Assembly: GCF_001642995.1 (NCBI RefSeq)
Contig: NZ_LOHS01000027.1
Location: 1-64,000, forward strand
Reading direction: 5' to 3'
Source of the DNA: Streptomyces jeddahensis
Lineage (GTDB): Bacteria > Actinomycetota > Actinomycetes > Streptomycetales > Streptomycetaceae
DNA length: 64,000 bases
The position numbers and the translations under genes are program-made. The notes under the pieces were generated by a model. That model made no database searches and was not told the origin of the DNA. It was given only the letters and a program-made list of their open reading frames with translations. Every line of letters starts with the position of its first letter. The stretch's first letter is position 1. This document shows positions 1 through 9,086 of the stretch, piece after piece.

Positions 1-698
1 CCCACACCCCCTACGGCACCCCCGACGCCCCCCGCATCGCCGTCCGCGGCGAAGCCCACATCGAAGCCGACCCCGAAATCGCCCGCATCGGCATCACCGT
101 CACCGCCCGCGGCACCAGCCGCCGAGAAGCCCTCGACGACCTCACCCGCCGCAACACCGCCGTCCTCGACCTCGTCAAAACCTACGGAGAAGCCGTCGAG
201 AAACTCGAAACCGGCGCCTTCTCCATCGCACCCGAACTCACCCGACACGGCCGCGGCGAACGCATCCGCGCCTACCACGGACGCGTCCACATCACCGCCG
301 AACTCACCGACTTCACCGCCCTCGGTGAGCTCGCCACCCGCCTCGCCGACCTCGACCTCACCCGCGTCGACGGCCCCTGGTGGGCCCTCCGCCCCGACTC
401 ACCCGCCCACCGCCAAGCCCGCCAACAAGCCGTCCACGACGCCGTCCAACGCGCCCGCGAATACGCCGCCGCCCTCGGCACCACCCTCGCCGCCCTCATC
501 GAACTCGCCGACATCGGTGCCGAAACCCCCACCCCCTACACCGCCATGCAACCCACCGCCGCCCGCATGCGCACCGCCGCCTACGCCGCCGAAGCCGCAG
601 ACGAAGCCGCACCCCTCGACCTCGAACCCCAACGCCAGCACGTCTACGCCGAGGTCAACGCCCGCTTTACGATGACGCCACCCCGACTGGAGGCCTAG
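1..698 (+). CDS. SIMPL-domain (DUF541) protein, 5' end cut by window
   Basis: The frame is open from base 3 to a TAG at 696-698, about 231 residues, with no start inside the window. The protein begins HTPYGTPDAPRIAVRGEAH and continues with EADPEIARIGITVTARG, the opening of a SIMPL (DUF541) domain in which a beta segment is followed by a long helix (SRREALDDLTRRNTAVLDL). The C-terminal half has the family pattern DAVQRAREYAAALG and ends in QHVYAEVNARFTM. The function of bacterial SIMPL proteins is not settled; they have been linked to envelope or oxidative stress. No signal peptide can be judged because the start is missing. The family call is firm and the role is unknown. Confidence 0.8.
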   Translation, partial: HTPYGTPDAPRIAVRGEAHIEADPEIARIGITVTARGTSRREALDDLTRRNTAVLDLVKTYGEAVEKLETGAFSIAPELTRHGRGERIRAYHGRVHITAELTDFTALGELATRLADLDLTRVDGPWWALRPDSPAHRQARQQAVHDAVQRAREYAAALGTTLAALIELADIGAETPTPYTAMQPTAARMRTAAYAAEAADEAAPLDLEPQRQHVYAEVNARFTMTPPRLEA

Positions 699-869
699 CG
701 GAAAAGACCCGGCAAAAGACCCGGAAAAACCACAGGAACACCCATACGGGCGGCACATCGAATGCTCATCGGAGCACCCCCGCGCGCAATTCAACCCTTG
801 TCAAGAGACCTTCACGCAAAGGTTGTTGTGTAGTCATGCGCAGCCAATTCCCTACCCGCCGGTAAGGCC

Positions 870-875
870 TACGCT
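870..875 (+). promoter_or_regulatory. possible -10 box of pyk (TACGCT)
   Basis: TACGCT fits the actinobacterial -10 pattern TAnnnT and ends 6 nt before the pyk ATG, and no Shine-Dalgarno sequence is visible there. This geometry would give a leaderless mRNA. No good -35 lies 16-18 nt upstream, so the call is tentative. The rest of 699-881 shows only a TTGTCA at about 798 and no gene. Confidence 0.35.
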
Positions 876-881
876 CGACGT

Positions 882-2318
882 ATGCGCCGAGCAAAGATCG
901 TCTGTACCCTGGGCCCCGCCACCGACTCATACGACCAGATCAAAGCCCTGGTCGAAGCCGGAATGGACGTCGCCCGCTTCAACCTCAGCCACGGCACCCA
1001 CGCCGAACACGAGGAGCGCTACCAACGCGTCCGAAAAGCATCCGACGAAACCGGCCGCAGCGTCGGAATCCTCGCCGACCTTCAAGGCCCGAAGATCCGC
1101 CTCGGCCGCTTCAGCGAAGGCCCCGTACTCCTTGAACGCGGCGACCAATTCACCATCACCGTCGAAGAAGGCACCCAAGGCGACCGCCACACCTGCGGCA
1201 CCACCTACGCCGGCCTCGCCACCGACGTCACCCCCGGCGAACGCATCCTCGTCGACGACGGCAAAGTCTGCCTCCACGTCACCGGCGTCGACGGCCCCCG
1301 CGTCCACACCACCGTCATCGAAGGCGGCATGGTCTCCGACCATAAAGGCCTCAACCTCCCCGGCGTCGCCGTCTCCGTCCCCGCACTCTCCGAAAAAGAC
1401 GAAGACGACCTCCGCTGGGCCCTCAACACCGGCTTCGACATCATCGCCCTCTCCTTCGTCCGCAGCGGACGCGACATCATCGACGTCCACCGCATCATGC
1501 GCGAAGAAGGCCGCCGCCTCCCCGTCATCGCCAAAGTCGAAAAACCCCAAGCCGTCGAGAACATCGACGACATCGTCGCCGCATTCGACGGCATCATGGT
1601 CGCCCGCGGAGACCTCGGCGTCGAAATGCCACTCGAACAAGTCCCCCTCGTCCAAAAGCGCGCCATCAAACTCGCCAAACGCAACGCCAAACCGGTCATC
1701 GTCGCCACCCAAATGCTCGACTCGATGATCGACAACTCCCGGCCCACCCGCGCCGAAGCCTCCGACGTCGCCAACGCCGTCATCGACGGCACCGACGCCG
1801 TCATGCTCTCCGGCGAAACCAGCGTCGGCAAATACCCCATCGAGACGGTCAAAACCATGTCGAGGATCGTCGAGGCGGCTGAGGAAGACATCCTCGCCAA
1901 GGGCCTCCCGCCCCTGACCGAACGCAACAAGCCCCGCACCCAGGGCGGCGCCGTCGCCCGCGCAGCCGCCGAAATCGGCGACTTCCTCGGCGCCAAATAC
2001 CTCGTCGCCTTCACCCAGTCCGGCGACACCGCCCGCCGCCTCTCCCGCTACCGCTCACCCATCCCCCTCCTCGCCTTCACCCCCGACGCCGCCACCCGCT
2101 CCCAGCTCAACCTCACCTGGGGCGTCGAAACCTTCCTCGGCCCCCACGTCGACTCCACCGACGCCATGGTCGACCAGGTCGACGAACAGCTCCTCAAGAT
2201 CGGCCGCTGCGAGAAGGGCGACATCGTGGTCATCACGGCCGGCTCGCCGCCCGGGGTCCCCGGCTCGACGAACCTGGTGCGCGTGCACCACATCGGCGAG
2301 GACGACTCGCCGAAGTAG
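882..2318 (+). CDS. pyk: pyruvate kinase
   Basis: Transfers phosphate from phosphoenolpyruvate to ADP, giving pyruvate and ATP at the end of glycolysis in the cytosol. The 478 residues match the usual bacterial length. KIVCTLGPAT (5-14) and MDVARFNLSHG (28-38) carry the substrate and potassium ligands R32, N34 and S36. Downstream are LADLQGPKIRLG, the catalytic-lysine segment VIAKVEKPQAVENIDDI, the metal-binding segment GIMVARGDLGVEMP, and the signature PTRAEASDVANAVIDGTDAVMLSGET. The ATG at 882 is chosen because the homology begins at once and a -10-like TACGCT sits just upstream. The gene is monocistronic, with a tRNA gene convergent behind it. Identification is certain; streptomycetes often carry two pyk paralogues and which one this is cannot be told here. 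Confidence 0.98.
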   Translation: MRRAKIVCTLGPATDSYDQIKALVEAGMDVARFNLSHGTHAEHEERYQRVRKASDETGRSVGILADLQGPKIRLGRFSEGPVLLERGDQFTITVEEGTQGDRHTCGTTYAGLATDVTPGERILVDDGKVCLHVTGVDGPRVHTTVIEGGMVSDHKGLNLPGVAVSVPALSEKDEDDLRWALNTGFDIIALSFVRSGRDIIDVHRIMREEGRRLPVIAKVEKPQAVENIDDIVAAFDGIMVARGDLGVEMPLEQVPLVQKRAIKLAKRNAKPVIVATQMLDSMIDNSRPTRAEASDVANAVIDGTDAVMLSGETSVGKYPIETVKTMSRIVEAAEEDILAKGLPPLTERNKPRTQGGAVARAAAEIGDFLGAKYLVAFTQSGDTARRLSRYRSPIPLLAFTPDAATRSQLNLTWGVETFLGPHVDSTDAMVDQVDEQLLKIGRCEKGDIVVITAGSPPGVPGSTNLVRVHHIGEDDSPK

Positions 2319-2402
2319 GGGCAGGGGAGAGGGCGCGGGTGCCTCCTCAGACGGGCCGGAGACATGCGGCTACTCTGCGTCACGCAAAGTGGCCGAAGGT
2401 AT

Positions 2403-2440
2403 CAAAAAGCGGATATTCACGAGAACGTGAACATCCGCTT
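2403..2440 (-). terminator. rho-independent terminator of tRNA-Leu
   Basis: AAGCGGAT at 2407-2414 pairs with ATCCGCTT at 2433-2440, and the inner TTCACG pairs with CGTGAA. Read on the minus strand, the hairpin follows the tRNA 3' end by a few bases and is followed by a run of five T (complement of 2404-2408). It may also stop pyk transcripts arriving from the other side. Confidence 0.75.
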
Positions 2441-2447
2441 TCCAGGG

Positions 2448-2530
2448 TGCCGGGTGCGGGATTCGAACCCGCAAGCCCTCACGGGCAGAGGTGTTTGAGA
2501 CCTCCGTGTATGCCGTTCCACCAACCCGGC
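2448..2530 (-). tRNA. tRNA-Leu (anticodon CAA)
   Basis: On the minus strand a complete type-II cloverleaf can be drawn. The acceptor stem is GCCGGGT with ACCCGGC, the anticodon stem GAGGT with ACCTC around the loop CTCAAAC, giving anticodon CAA (reads UUG). There is a long variable arm (TGCCCGTGAGGGCT) and a T arm GCGGGTTCGAATCCCGC. The discriminator is A at 2448, and CCA is not encoded (the next bases read CCC). The length is 83 nt. A terminator hairpin follows directly. This is not bldA, which would have anticodon UAA. Confidence 0.95.
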
Positions 2531-2631
2531 TCGGCACTTCGGGAAGTGTACCGGGTCACCGCAGCTCCCCGCCGCTAGGTACTCTGCATAGGCAGCAGTA
2601 ACATGCCCGACCTGCGCAACGAGGAGCCCAC

Positions 2632-3288
2632 GTGACCGCCCCCGAGTCTCCCCAGCCCGTAGCCGATGACGACGACAAGTCGCACGTGCCTCCGCTGACG
2701 ACCCGTGTCGTCATCGCCGAGGACGAGGCGCTCATCCGTATGGATCTGAAGGAGATGCTGGAGGAGGAGGGCTACACCGTCGTGGCTGAGGCCGGTGACG
2801 GTGAGGAGGCGGTGGAGCTGGCGCGGGAGCACAAGCCGGATCTGGTGATCTTGGATGTGAAGATGCCGAAGCTGGATGGCATCTCGGCGGCGGAGAAGAT
2901 CGGTGAGGAGTCGATTGCTCCGGTGTTGATGCTGACGGCGTTCTCGCAGCGTGATCTGGTGGAGCGGGCGCGGGATGCGGGTGCGATGGCGTATCTGGTG
3001 AAGCCGTTCAGTAAGAGTGATGTCGTGCCGGCGATCGAGATGGCGGTGTCGCGGTACCAGCAGTTGAAGACGTTGGAGAAGGAGGTCGCGGACCTTGCTC
3101 AGCGTTTGGAGACGCGGAAGCTGGTGGATCGGGCGAAGTCGATTCTGCAGACGGAGTATGGGCTGACGGAGCCGGCGGCGTTCCGTTGGATTCAGAAGAC
3201 GTCGATGGATCGGCGTTTGTCGATGCAGCAGGTTGCTGAGGCGGTTATTCAGGATTCTGAGGAGAAGAAGGCGGCGAAGGGCCAGTAG
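2632..3288 (+). CDS. pdtaR: ANTAR-domain response regulator (PdtaR-like)
   Basis: An RNA-binding response regulator of the PdtaR/AmiR-NasR type that should act by antitermination rather than by DNA binding. An N-terminal tail (1-24) is followed by a receiver domain with acidic pocket EDEA, phospho-acceptor in VILDVKMP, then MLTAFS and the switch lysine in LVKPFS. A coiled-coil linker (LKTLEKEVADLAQRLETRK) leads to an ANTAR domain (LVDRAKSILQTEYGLTEPAAFRWIQKTSM). The GTG at 2632 is preceded by GAGGAG. The gene stands alone between tRNA-Leu and the liv operon, with no partner kinase nearby. Codon use is odd: many G- or T-ended codons (TTG, GTG, GCG, GAT) where the flanking genes prefer C. Confidence 0.92.
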   Translation: MTAPESPQPVADDDDKSHVPPLTTRVVIAEDEALIRMDLKEMLEEEGYTVVAEAGDGEEAVELAREHKPDLVILDVKMPKLDGISAAEKIGEESIAPVLMLTAFSQRDLVERARDAGAMAYLVKPFSKSDVVPAIEMAVSRYQQLKTLEKEVADLAQRLETRKLVDRAKSILQTEYGLTEPAAFRWIQKTSMDRRLSMQQVAEAVIQDSEEKKAAKGQ

Positions 3289-3310
3289 GCCGGGCCGGTT
3301 TTTTCAGTGG

Positions 3311-3356
3311 CGAGGCCCGCCTCCCTTGTGGGGGAGGCGGGCCTCGTCGTTTTTTT
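3311..3356. terminator. strong bidirectional terminator between pdtaR and livF
   Basis: CGAGGCCCGCCTCCC at 3311-3325 pairs perfectly with GGGAGGCGGGCCTCG at 3332-3346, followed by TCG and seven T. It separates two convergent genes. On the minus strand an A/T-rich flank (TTTTTT at 3299-3304) lies on the other side, so it can serve both directions. Confidence 0.85.
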
Positions 3357-3381
3357 GTCGGCTGGTGCCGGTCGGCGGGGT

Positions 3382-4094
<713 letters not shown>

Positions 4095-4098
<4 letters not shown>

Positions 4099-4976
4099 TT
4101 CTGGTCTCCTTCAACTTCAACGCTGGTGGTGCTGGTGGCGCTGTGGGCCTCGGCGGCTTCGACTTCGTCGAGTGCGCTGTCCTCGGGGACGCCTTCGAAG
4201 GGGGTGCCGAGGTAGGCGGCGACGACGCGTTCGTCGCTCTGGACGACGTCGGAGGTGCCTTCGACGAGCTTTTCGCCCTGGACGAGGCAGGCGACGCGGT
4301 CGCAGAGGTTGAAGACGAAGCGCATGTCGTGCTCGATGAGGAGGACGGCGATGCCCTTGTCGCGGATGGCGAAGACGAGTTCTTCGGTGGCCCGGGTCTC
4401 CTGGGGGTTCATGCCGGCGGTGGGCTCGTCGAGGAGGAGGAGTCCGGGTTCGCTGGCGAGGGCGCGGGCGATTTCGAGCTTGCGTTGTTCGCCGTAGGGG
4501 AGGTTGCGGGCGAGGTGGTCGCGCTTGTTGGCGAGGCCGACGAACTCGAGGAGTTCCATGGCGCGTTCTTCGCTCTCGCGTTCGGCCTTCTTGAAGCCGG
4601 GGCCGCGGAGGAGGGCCGACCAGAGGCCTTCCTTGGTCCGGGTGTGGCGGCCGACGAGCACGTTTTCCAGGACGGTCATGTTGGCGAAGAGCCGGATGTT
4701 CTGGAACGTGCGGGCGATGCCGGCCTTGGTGACGAGGTGCGGCTTGGGCGGCAGGACGGTGCCCTTGTAGGAGACGGTGCCTTCGGTGGGGACGTACAGG
4801 CCGGTGAGGCAGTTGAAGAAGGTCGTCTTGCCTGCGCCGTTGGGTCCGATGAGGCCGACGATTTCGCCGCTGTTGACGGTGAAGTCGACGGAGCGTACGG
4901 CGGTGAGGCCGCCGAAGCGCATCGTGACGTTGGTGGCTTCGAGTACCGGGGTGCCGGTCGTGGTGGTAGTGGTCAT
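4095..4976 (-). CDS. livG: branched-chain amino acid ABC transporter ATPase LivG
   Basis: First ATPase of the importer. Of 293 residues, the Walker A GPNGAGKT is at about 44-51, the LivG-type segment IARTFQNIRLF follows, the signature LPYGEQ (a variant of LSGGQ) is at about 159-164, and Walker B LLLLDEPTAGMNP follows. The tail after residue 260 is acidic and Ala/Glu/Thr-rich, longer than in E. coli LivG. The ATG at 4976 is chosen; an in-frame GTG at 4985 overlaps the livM stop and could be used instead, adding three residues. It overlaps livF by 4 nt. Confidence 0.93.
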
Positions 4977-4981
4977 GGTGA

Positions 4982-6784
4982 TCACGCCCCCGCCTTGGTG
5001 ACGCTGACGGCGGTGTCGTCGGTGTCGTCGATTCGTTGTTCGGGTACGTCGAGTTGGCCGGTTTCGTGGAACTCGAGCTGCTGGCGGCGGTTGGCGATGA
5101 CGCCTTCGGGCCGGAAGCGCATCAGCAGGATGAGGGCGATACCGAAGGCCAGGAGCGACTTGTCCTGCAGGAAGACGAGCTTCTCGGGGAGCAGGTAGAG
5201 GAGTGCCGCGCCGAGCAGGGGGCCGGCGACCGTACCCATGCCGCCGAGGACGACGGCGGCGAGGAGGAATGCGGAGTTGGGCGGGGTGGAGCCGGCGAAC
5301 TGGTACGGCGTGGGGACGACGCTGTAGGTGACGTGGGCGCTGACGGTGCCGGCGAGGCCGGCGAGGGCGGCGCCGAGTGCGAAGGCGATGAGTTTGACGC
5401 GGAAGCCGTTGATGCCCATGGCGGTGGCGGCAGTTTCGTCTTCGCGGATGGCAATCCAGGAGCGGCCGATGCGGGAGTCGGCGGCGCGGGTGTAGACGAG
5501 GACGACGATGGCCATGATGAGGACCATCAGCAGGTAGTAGTTGGCGAAGCGGCCGAGGGTGAATCCGCCGATGTCGTGTGACTGCCCGAAGTTGAATCCG
5601 AGGAAGTTCAGGTCGGGGATGGACGGGATGCCGTTCGGGCCGTTGGTGATGTCGGGGCCGGAGTCGCCGTCCATGTTGTTGACGGCGATGCGGAAGATCT
5701 CTCCGAAGCCGAGGGTGACGATGGCGAGGTAGTCGCCGCGCAGTCGCAGGGTGGGGGCGCCGATGAGGACGCCGAAGATGAGGGATGCGGCGGCGCCGGT
5801 GAGGGCGGAGGCCCAGAACGGGAACTGGACGCCGGAGAAGCGGGAGAATTCGGAGCCGGAGACGAGGGCGGCGGTGTAGGCGCCGACGCCGAGGAAGGCG
5901 ACGTATCCGAGGTCGAGGAGGCCCGCGAGGCCGACGACGATGTTCAGGCCGAGTGCGACGGTTCCGAAGATGAGGATGTTGACGCCGATGTTGGCGTAGT
6001 GGTCGTCGGTCTGGGTGAAGGGGAAGGCGATGGCGGCGACGAAGCCCATGGCGAGCGTGAAGCTGCGGTTGTGGGCGACGAGGCGGGAGAACCGGTCGAG
6101 GAGGCCCGCGGTGTGGAGGGCCCACATGGCGAAGACGACGGTGATGAGGTAGCCGACGAAGAGTTCGCCGTATTCGGTGTCGATGCCGTAGGTGAAGACG
6201 CCGAGGCCGATCGCGGTGACGACGGTGATGACGAGTCGTTCGATCCAGGGGGAGACGGCCGCGGGGGCGGGGATCTTCTCGGCCTTGGCGATGGAGGCTT
6301 TGAAGGTTTCCTTGGCGTTGCCGGTGTTCTCCTGGGGGAGGGCGAGGGCGCCGAGGAGGGGGAGTGCGGCGGCGATGGCCGCGATCCAGCCGCCGGGTTC
6401 GAGGTTGGCGAGGCCGCCCAGTTCGACGCTGATCGCGATGATCGTGAACCAGGTGGTGGCGAAGGCGCCGAGGGCGGTGAGGACGAGCGGTGCGGTGTTG
6501 CGGGCGGGCAGGAGCCAGCCGAGGCCGCGGATGTCGTACGACGCCAGGGTGAACAGGACGGTGAGGATGCCGGCGACGACGGTGAGCCATTGCAGGCCGC
6601 CGGGGTAGCCGTTGATGGTGAGGTCGCCGGGGAATTCGGCGGTCCAGGTCCAGGCGAGGAAGGCGGAGGCGGCGGTGGCGATGCCGCCGGCGAGGAGGAG
6701 CGGGCGGGCGGCTGCGGTGGGCAGCGGCAGGACGCCGCGCGTGGTGGGGGCGGGGGTGACCGGGGTGGTCTTGGTGTCGGTCAT
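4982..6784 (-). CDS. livM: branched-chain amino acid ABC transporter permease LivM
   Basis: Membrane permease of the importer. The C-terminal 320 residues are the BPD_transp_2 domain with the typical GLNIVVGLAGLLDLGYVAFLGVGAYTAAL and RGDYLAIVTLGFGEIFRI motifs. The N-terminal 230 residues hold several extra hydrophobic segments (for example LLLAGGIATAASAFLAWTW) and a linker with NAKETFKASIAKAEKIPAP. At 600 residues it is much longer than E. coli LivM (about 425); extended forms are familiar from actinobacteria. It starts at ATG 6784, 4 nt after the livH stop. The C-terminal tail is hydrophilic. Confidence 0.92.
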   Translation of the reverse strand: MTDTKTTPVTPAPTTRGVLPLPTAAARPLLLAGGIATAASAFLAWTWTAEFPGDLTINGYPGGLQWLTVVAGILTVLFTLASYDIRGLGWLLPARNTAPLVLTALGAFATTWFTIIAISVELGGLANLEPGGWIAAIAAALPLLGALALPQENTGNAKETFKASIAKAEKIPAPAAVSPWIERLVITVVTAIGLGVFTYGIDTEYGELFVGYLITVVFAMWALHTAGLLDRFSRLVAHNRSFTLAMGFVAAIAFPFTQTDDHYANIGVNILIFGTVALGLNIVVGLAGLLDLGYVAFLGVGAYTAALVSGSEFSRFSGVQFPFWASALTGAAASLIFGVLIGAPTLRLRGDYLAIVTLGFGEIFRIAVNNMDGDSGPDITNGPNGIPSIPDLNFLGFNFGQSHDIGGFTLGRFANYYLLMVLIMAIVVLVYTRAADSRIGRSWIAIREDETAATAMGINGFRVKLIAFALGAALAGLAGTVSAHVTYSVVPTPYQFAGSTPPNSAFLLAAVVLGGMGTVAGPLLGAALLYLLPEKLVFLQDKSLLAFGIALILLMRFRPEGVIANRRQQLEFHETGQLDVPEQRIDDTDDTAVSVTKAGA

Positions 6785-6788
6785 GTGA

Positions 6789-7718
6789 TCACGCCCTGTC
6801 CGCGACTCGTTCGCCGAGCAGGCCTTGGGGCCTGACGAGGAGCACGATGATGAGGAGGCAGAAGGCCCAGACGTTGGCCCAGCTCTGGCCGCCGAGCTGC
6901 TGCATGCCGGGGATTTCGTCGATGTAGGCGGAGGCGAGGGTTTCGGCGATGCCGAGGACGAGGCCGCCGAGCATGGCGCCGTAGATGTTGCCGATGCCGC
7001 CGAGGACTGCTGCGGTGAAGGCCTTGAGGCCCATGAGGAAGCCCATGCGGTAGTCGACGTTGCCGTATTTGAGGCCGTAGGCGACGGCGGCGACGGCGGC
7101 GAAGAAGCCGCCGATGGCGAAGGCGATGACGATGATGCGGTTGGTGTCGATGCCCATGAGCTGTGCGGTGTCGGGGTCCTGGGCGGTGGCCTGCATGGCG
7201 CGGCCGGTGCGGCTCTTGCGGACGAAGTAGGCGAGGGCCGCCATGCAGACGACGGCCGACACGATGAGGAAGATGTCGGCGTCCTTGATGGTGATGGAGC
7301 CGAGGTCGTGGGTGGCGTCGAGGCCGGGGAAGGCGCGGGCTCGGTCGGCGCCGGGGTAGAAGTTGCGGACGACTTCCTGGAGGGCCAGGGAGAGGCCGAT
7401 GGCGGTGATGAGTGGTGCCAGGCGTGGTGCTCCGCGCAGTGGTCGGTAGGCGAACCGTTCCGCTCCGACGGCGATGAGGATGGCGACGATGCCGCCGCCT
7501 ATCAGCATCAGGGGGACCGCGACGGCCATGGGGGTGCCGTCGGGCAGGATGTAGAAGTAGACCGTGAGGGCGCCGAACGCTCCGGTCATGAAGATCTCGC
7601 CGTGCGCGAAGTTGATGAGCTGGACGATGCCGTACACCATCGTGTAGCCGATGGCGATCAGCCCGTACATCGAGCCTAGGAGCAGCCCGTTGGCCAGCTG
7701 CTGCGGCAGGGTGTTCAC
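6789..7718 (-). CDS. livH: branched-chain amino acid ABC transporter permease LivH
   Basis: Second permease of the importer, 309 residues, close to the family norm. It opens with NTLPQQLANGLLLGSMYGLIAIGYTMVYGIVQLINFAHGEIFMTGAF, the standard LivH N-terminus, and has the EAA-like loop RAMQATAQDPDTAQLMGIDTNR. GTG at 7718 is preceded by GGAGG 7 nt away. It is the first gene of the livHMGF block and lies downstream of livJ past a hairpin, the usual arrangement by which the binding protein is made in excess over the membrane parts. Confidence 0.95.
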   Translation of the reverse strand: MNTLPQQLANGLLLGSMYGLIAIGYTMVYGIVQLINFAHGEIFMTGAFGALTVYFYILPDGTPMAVAVPLMLIGGGIVAILIAVGAERFAYRPLRGAPRLAPLITAIGLSLALQEVVRNFYPGADRARAFPGLDATHDLGSITIKDADIFLIVSAVVCMAALAYFVRKSRTGRAMQATAQDPDTAQLMGIDTNRIIVIAFAIGGFFAAVAAVAYGLKYGNVDYRMGFLMGLKAFTAAVLGGIGNIYGAMLGGLVLGIAETLASAYIDEIPGMQQLGGQSWANVWAFCLLIIVLLVRPQGLLGERVADRA

Positions 7719-7781
7719 CGCGTGGCCTCCATGTCGCTGGTGGTCGTGTGCACTGGTCGTGTGCTGGGTCTGGGTGTGAGA

Positions 7782-7820
7782 ACGGGCCGCGCGGTCGGGG
7801 TCCTCCTCCGCGCGGCCCGT
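7782..7820 (-). terminator. livJ-livH intercistronic hairpin
   Basis: ACGGGCCGCGCGG at 7782-7794 pairs exactly with CCGCGCGGCCCGT at 7808-7820 (13 bp, 13-nt loop). No T run follows on the minus strand, so it is more likely an attenuator or mRNA-end stabiliser between livJ and livHMGF than a full terminator. Confidence 0.65.
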
Positions 7821-7844
7821 GTGTGGCGTGCTGGGGGGCCTGGA

Positions 7845-9086
7845 CTACTTGGCGGTGCCGGTCTTCACGGCCTTCCACTCGCCCTTTTCGACCTGGTAGA
7901 CCGTCAGCTGCTTGTTGGTGGTGTCGCCGTACTCGTCGAAGGAGACCTTGCCCGAGATGCCTTCGAAGTCGGACTTCTGGACGGCGTCGACGACCTTGGA
8001 GCGCAGGTCGTTGATGTCGGTGGGCACCTTGCCGCCGTTGGCGTCGGCGACGGCCTTCACGGCGTTGATGATGGCGGTGGCGGCGTCGTAGGAGTAGGCG
8101 CCGTAGGCGCCGTAGTCACCCTTGTAGCCCTTGGCCTTGTAGGTCTCGATGAACTGCTTGGCGGCGGGCAGGGTGTCGGCGGGGACGCCGATGGCGGTGG
8201 CGAGGTCGCCTTCGGCGGCCTTGCCGGCGGTCTCGATGTAGGTGGAGGCGAACATGCCGTCGCCGCCGAACAGCGGGATGTTGACGCCGGCGTCCTTGAG
8301 CTGCTTGGTGATCAGCGAGGACTCGTCGTACTGGCCGCCGTAGTAGAGCAGGTCGGCACCGGAGTTCTTGATCTTGGTGACGAGGGAGCCGAAGTCCTTG
8401 TCGCCCGTGTTGACGTGGTCGGTGCCGACGACCTTGCCGCCGAACTCCTTGTACTTCTCGTTGAAGATCTTCGCCAGGCCGGCGCCGTAGGTCTGCTTGT
8501 CGTCGACGACGAAGGCCGTCTTCTTCTTGAGGCCGTTGTAGGCGTAGTCGGCGGCGAAGCTGCCCTGGAGCTCGTCGGTGGTGGCGGTGCGGAAGTACGT
8601 CTTGAACGGCCGCTTCTTGTCCGTCTGCCAGTTCTTGCCCTGGGTCAGCTCGGGGGCGGTGTTCGACGGAGAGATCTGGACCATGTTGGCGGAGGCGAAC
8701 ACCTGCTGCATCGTCTGGGCGACGCCGGAGTTCAGCGGGCCGACGGCGCCGACGGCGGTCTTGTCGCCGGTGATGGCGGTGGCGTTCGACTGGCCGGTGG
8801 CGGGCTGGGCCTTGTCGTCGTAGGCCTTGAGCTTGAAGGTCACGCCCGGCACGAGCTTCTTCTTGTTGGCGTCGTCGACGGCGATCTGGGCGCCGTACTG
8901 GATGCCGAGGCCGGTGGTGGAGTTCTCGCCGGAGAGCGGGGCGTCGACACCGATGGTGAGGGTGGTGGTGCTGCCGCCGCTGTTGTTGGAGTCGCCGCCC
9001 TTGTCGTCACGGGAGCCGCAAGCGGTGAGGGTCAGAGCTCCGGTGGTGAGAACGGAGGTAAGTATCACCAGAGAACGCTGTCGCAC
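7845..9086 (-). CDS. livJ: branched-chain amino acid ABC transporter substrate-binding lipoprotein
   Basis: Extracellular binding protein that delivers leucine, isoleucine or valine to LivHM. A lipoprotein signal peptide (RQRSLVILTSVLTTGALTLTAC) with lipobox LTAC is followed by a Ser/Gly/Thr linker and a periplasmic-binding-protein type I fold (Peripla_BP_6) beginning TLTIGVDAPLSGENS. GVAQTMQQVF and YDESSLITKQLKDAG are recognisable family segments. Length is 413 residues. GTG at 9086 is preceded by AAAGGACT. The amino acid specificity is inferred from the operon, not from residues; amides or urea are possible alternatives. Confidence 0.93.
   Translation of the reverse strand: MRQRSLVILTSVLTTGALTLTACGSRDDKGGDSNNSGGSTTTLTIGVDAPLSGENSTTGLGIQYGAQIAVDDANKKKLVPGVTFKLKAYDDKAQPATGQSNATAITGDKTAVGAVGPLNSGVAQTMQQVFASANMVQISPSNTAPELTQGKNWQTDKKRPFKTYFRTATTDELQGSFAADYAYNGLKKKTAFVVDDKQTYGAGLAKIFNEKYKEFGGKVVGTDHVNTGDKDFGSLVTKIKNSGADLLYYGGQYDESSLITKQLKDAGVNIPLFGGDGMFASTYIETAGKAAEGDLATAIGVPADTLPAAKQFIETYKAKGYKGDYGAYGAYSYDAATAIINAVKAVADANGGKVPTDINDLRSKVVDAVQKSDFEGISGKVSFDEYGDTTNKQLTVYQVEKGEWKAVKTGTAK

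Noticed and set aside
2448..2530. Identification of the tRNA as bldA.
   Set aside because: The anticodon loop is CTCAAAC, giving CAA and not UAA, so it reads UUG rather than UUA.
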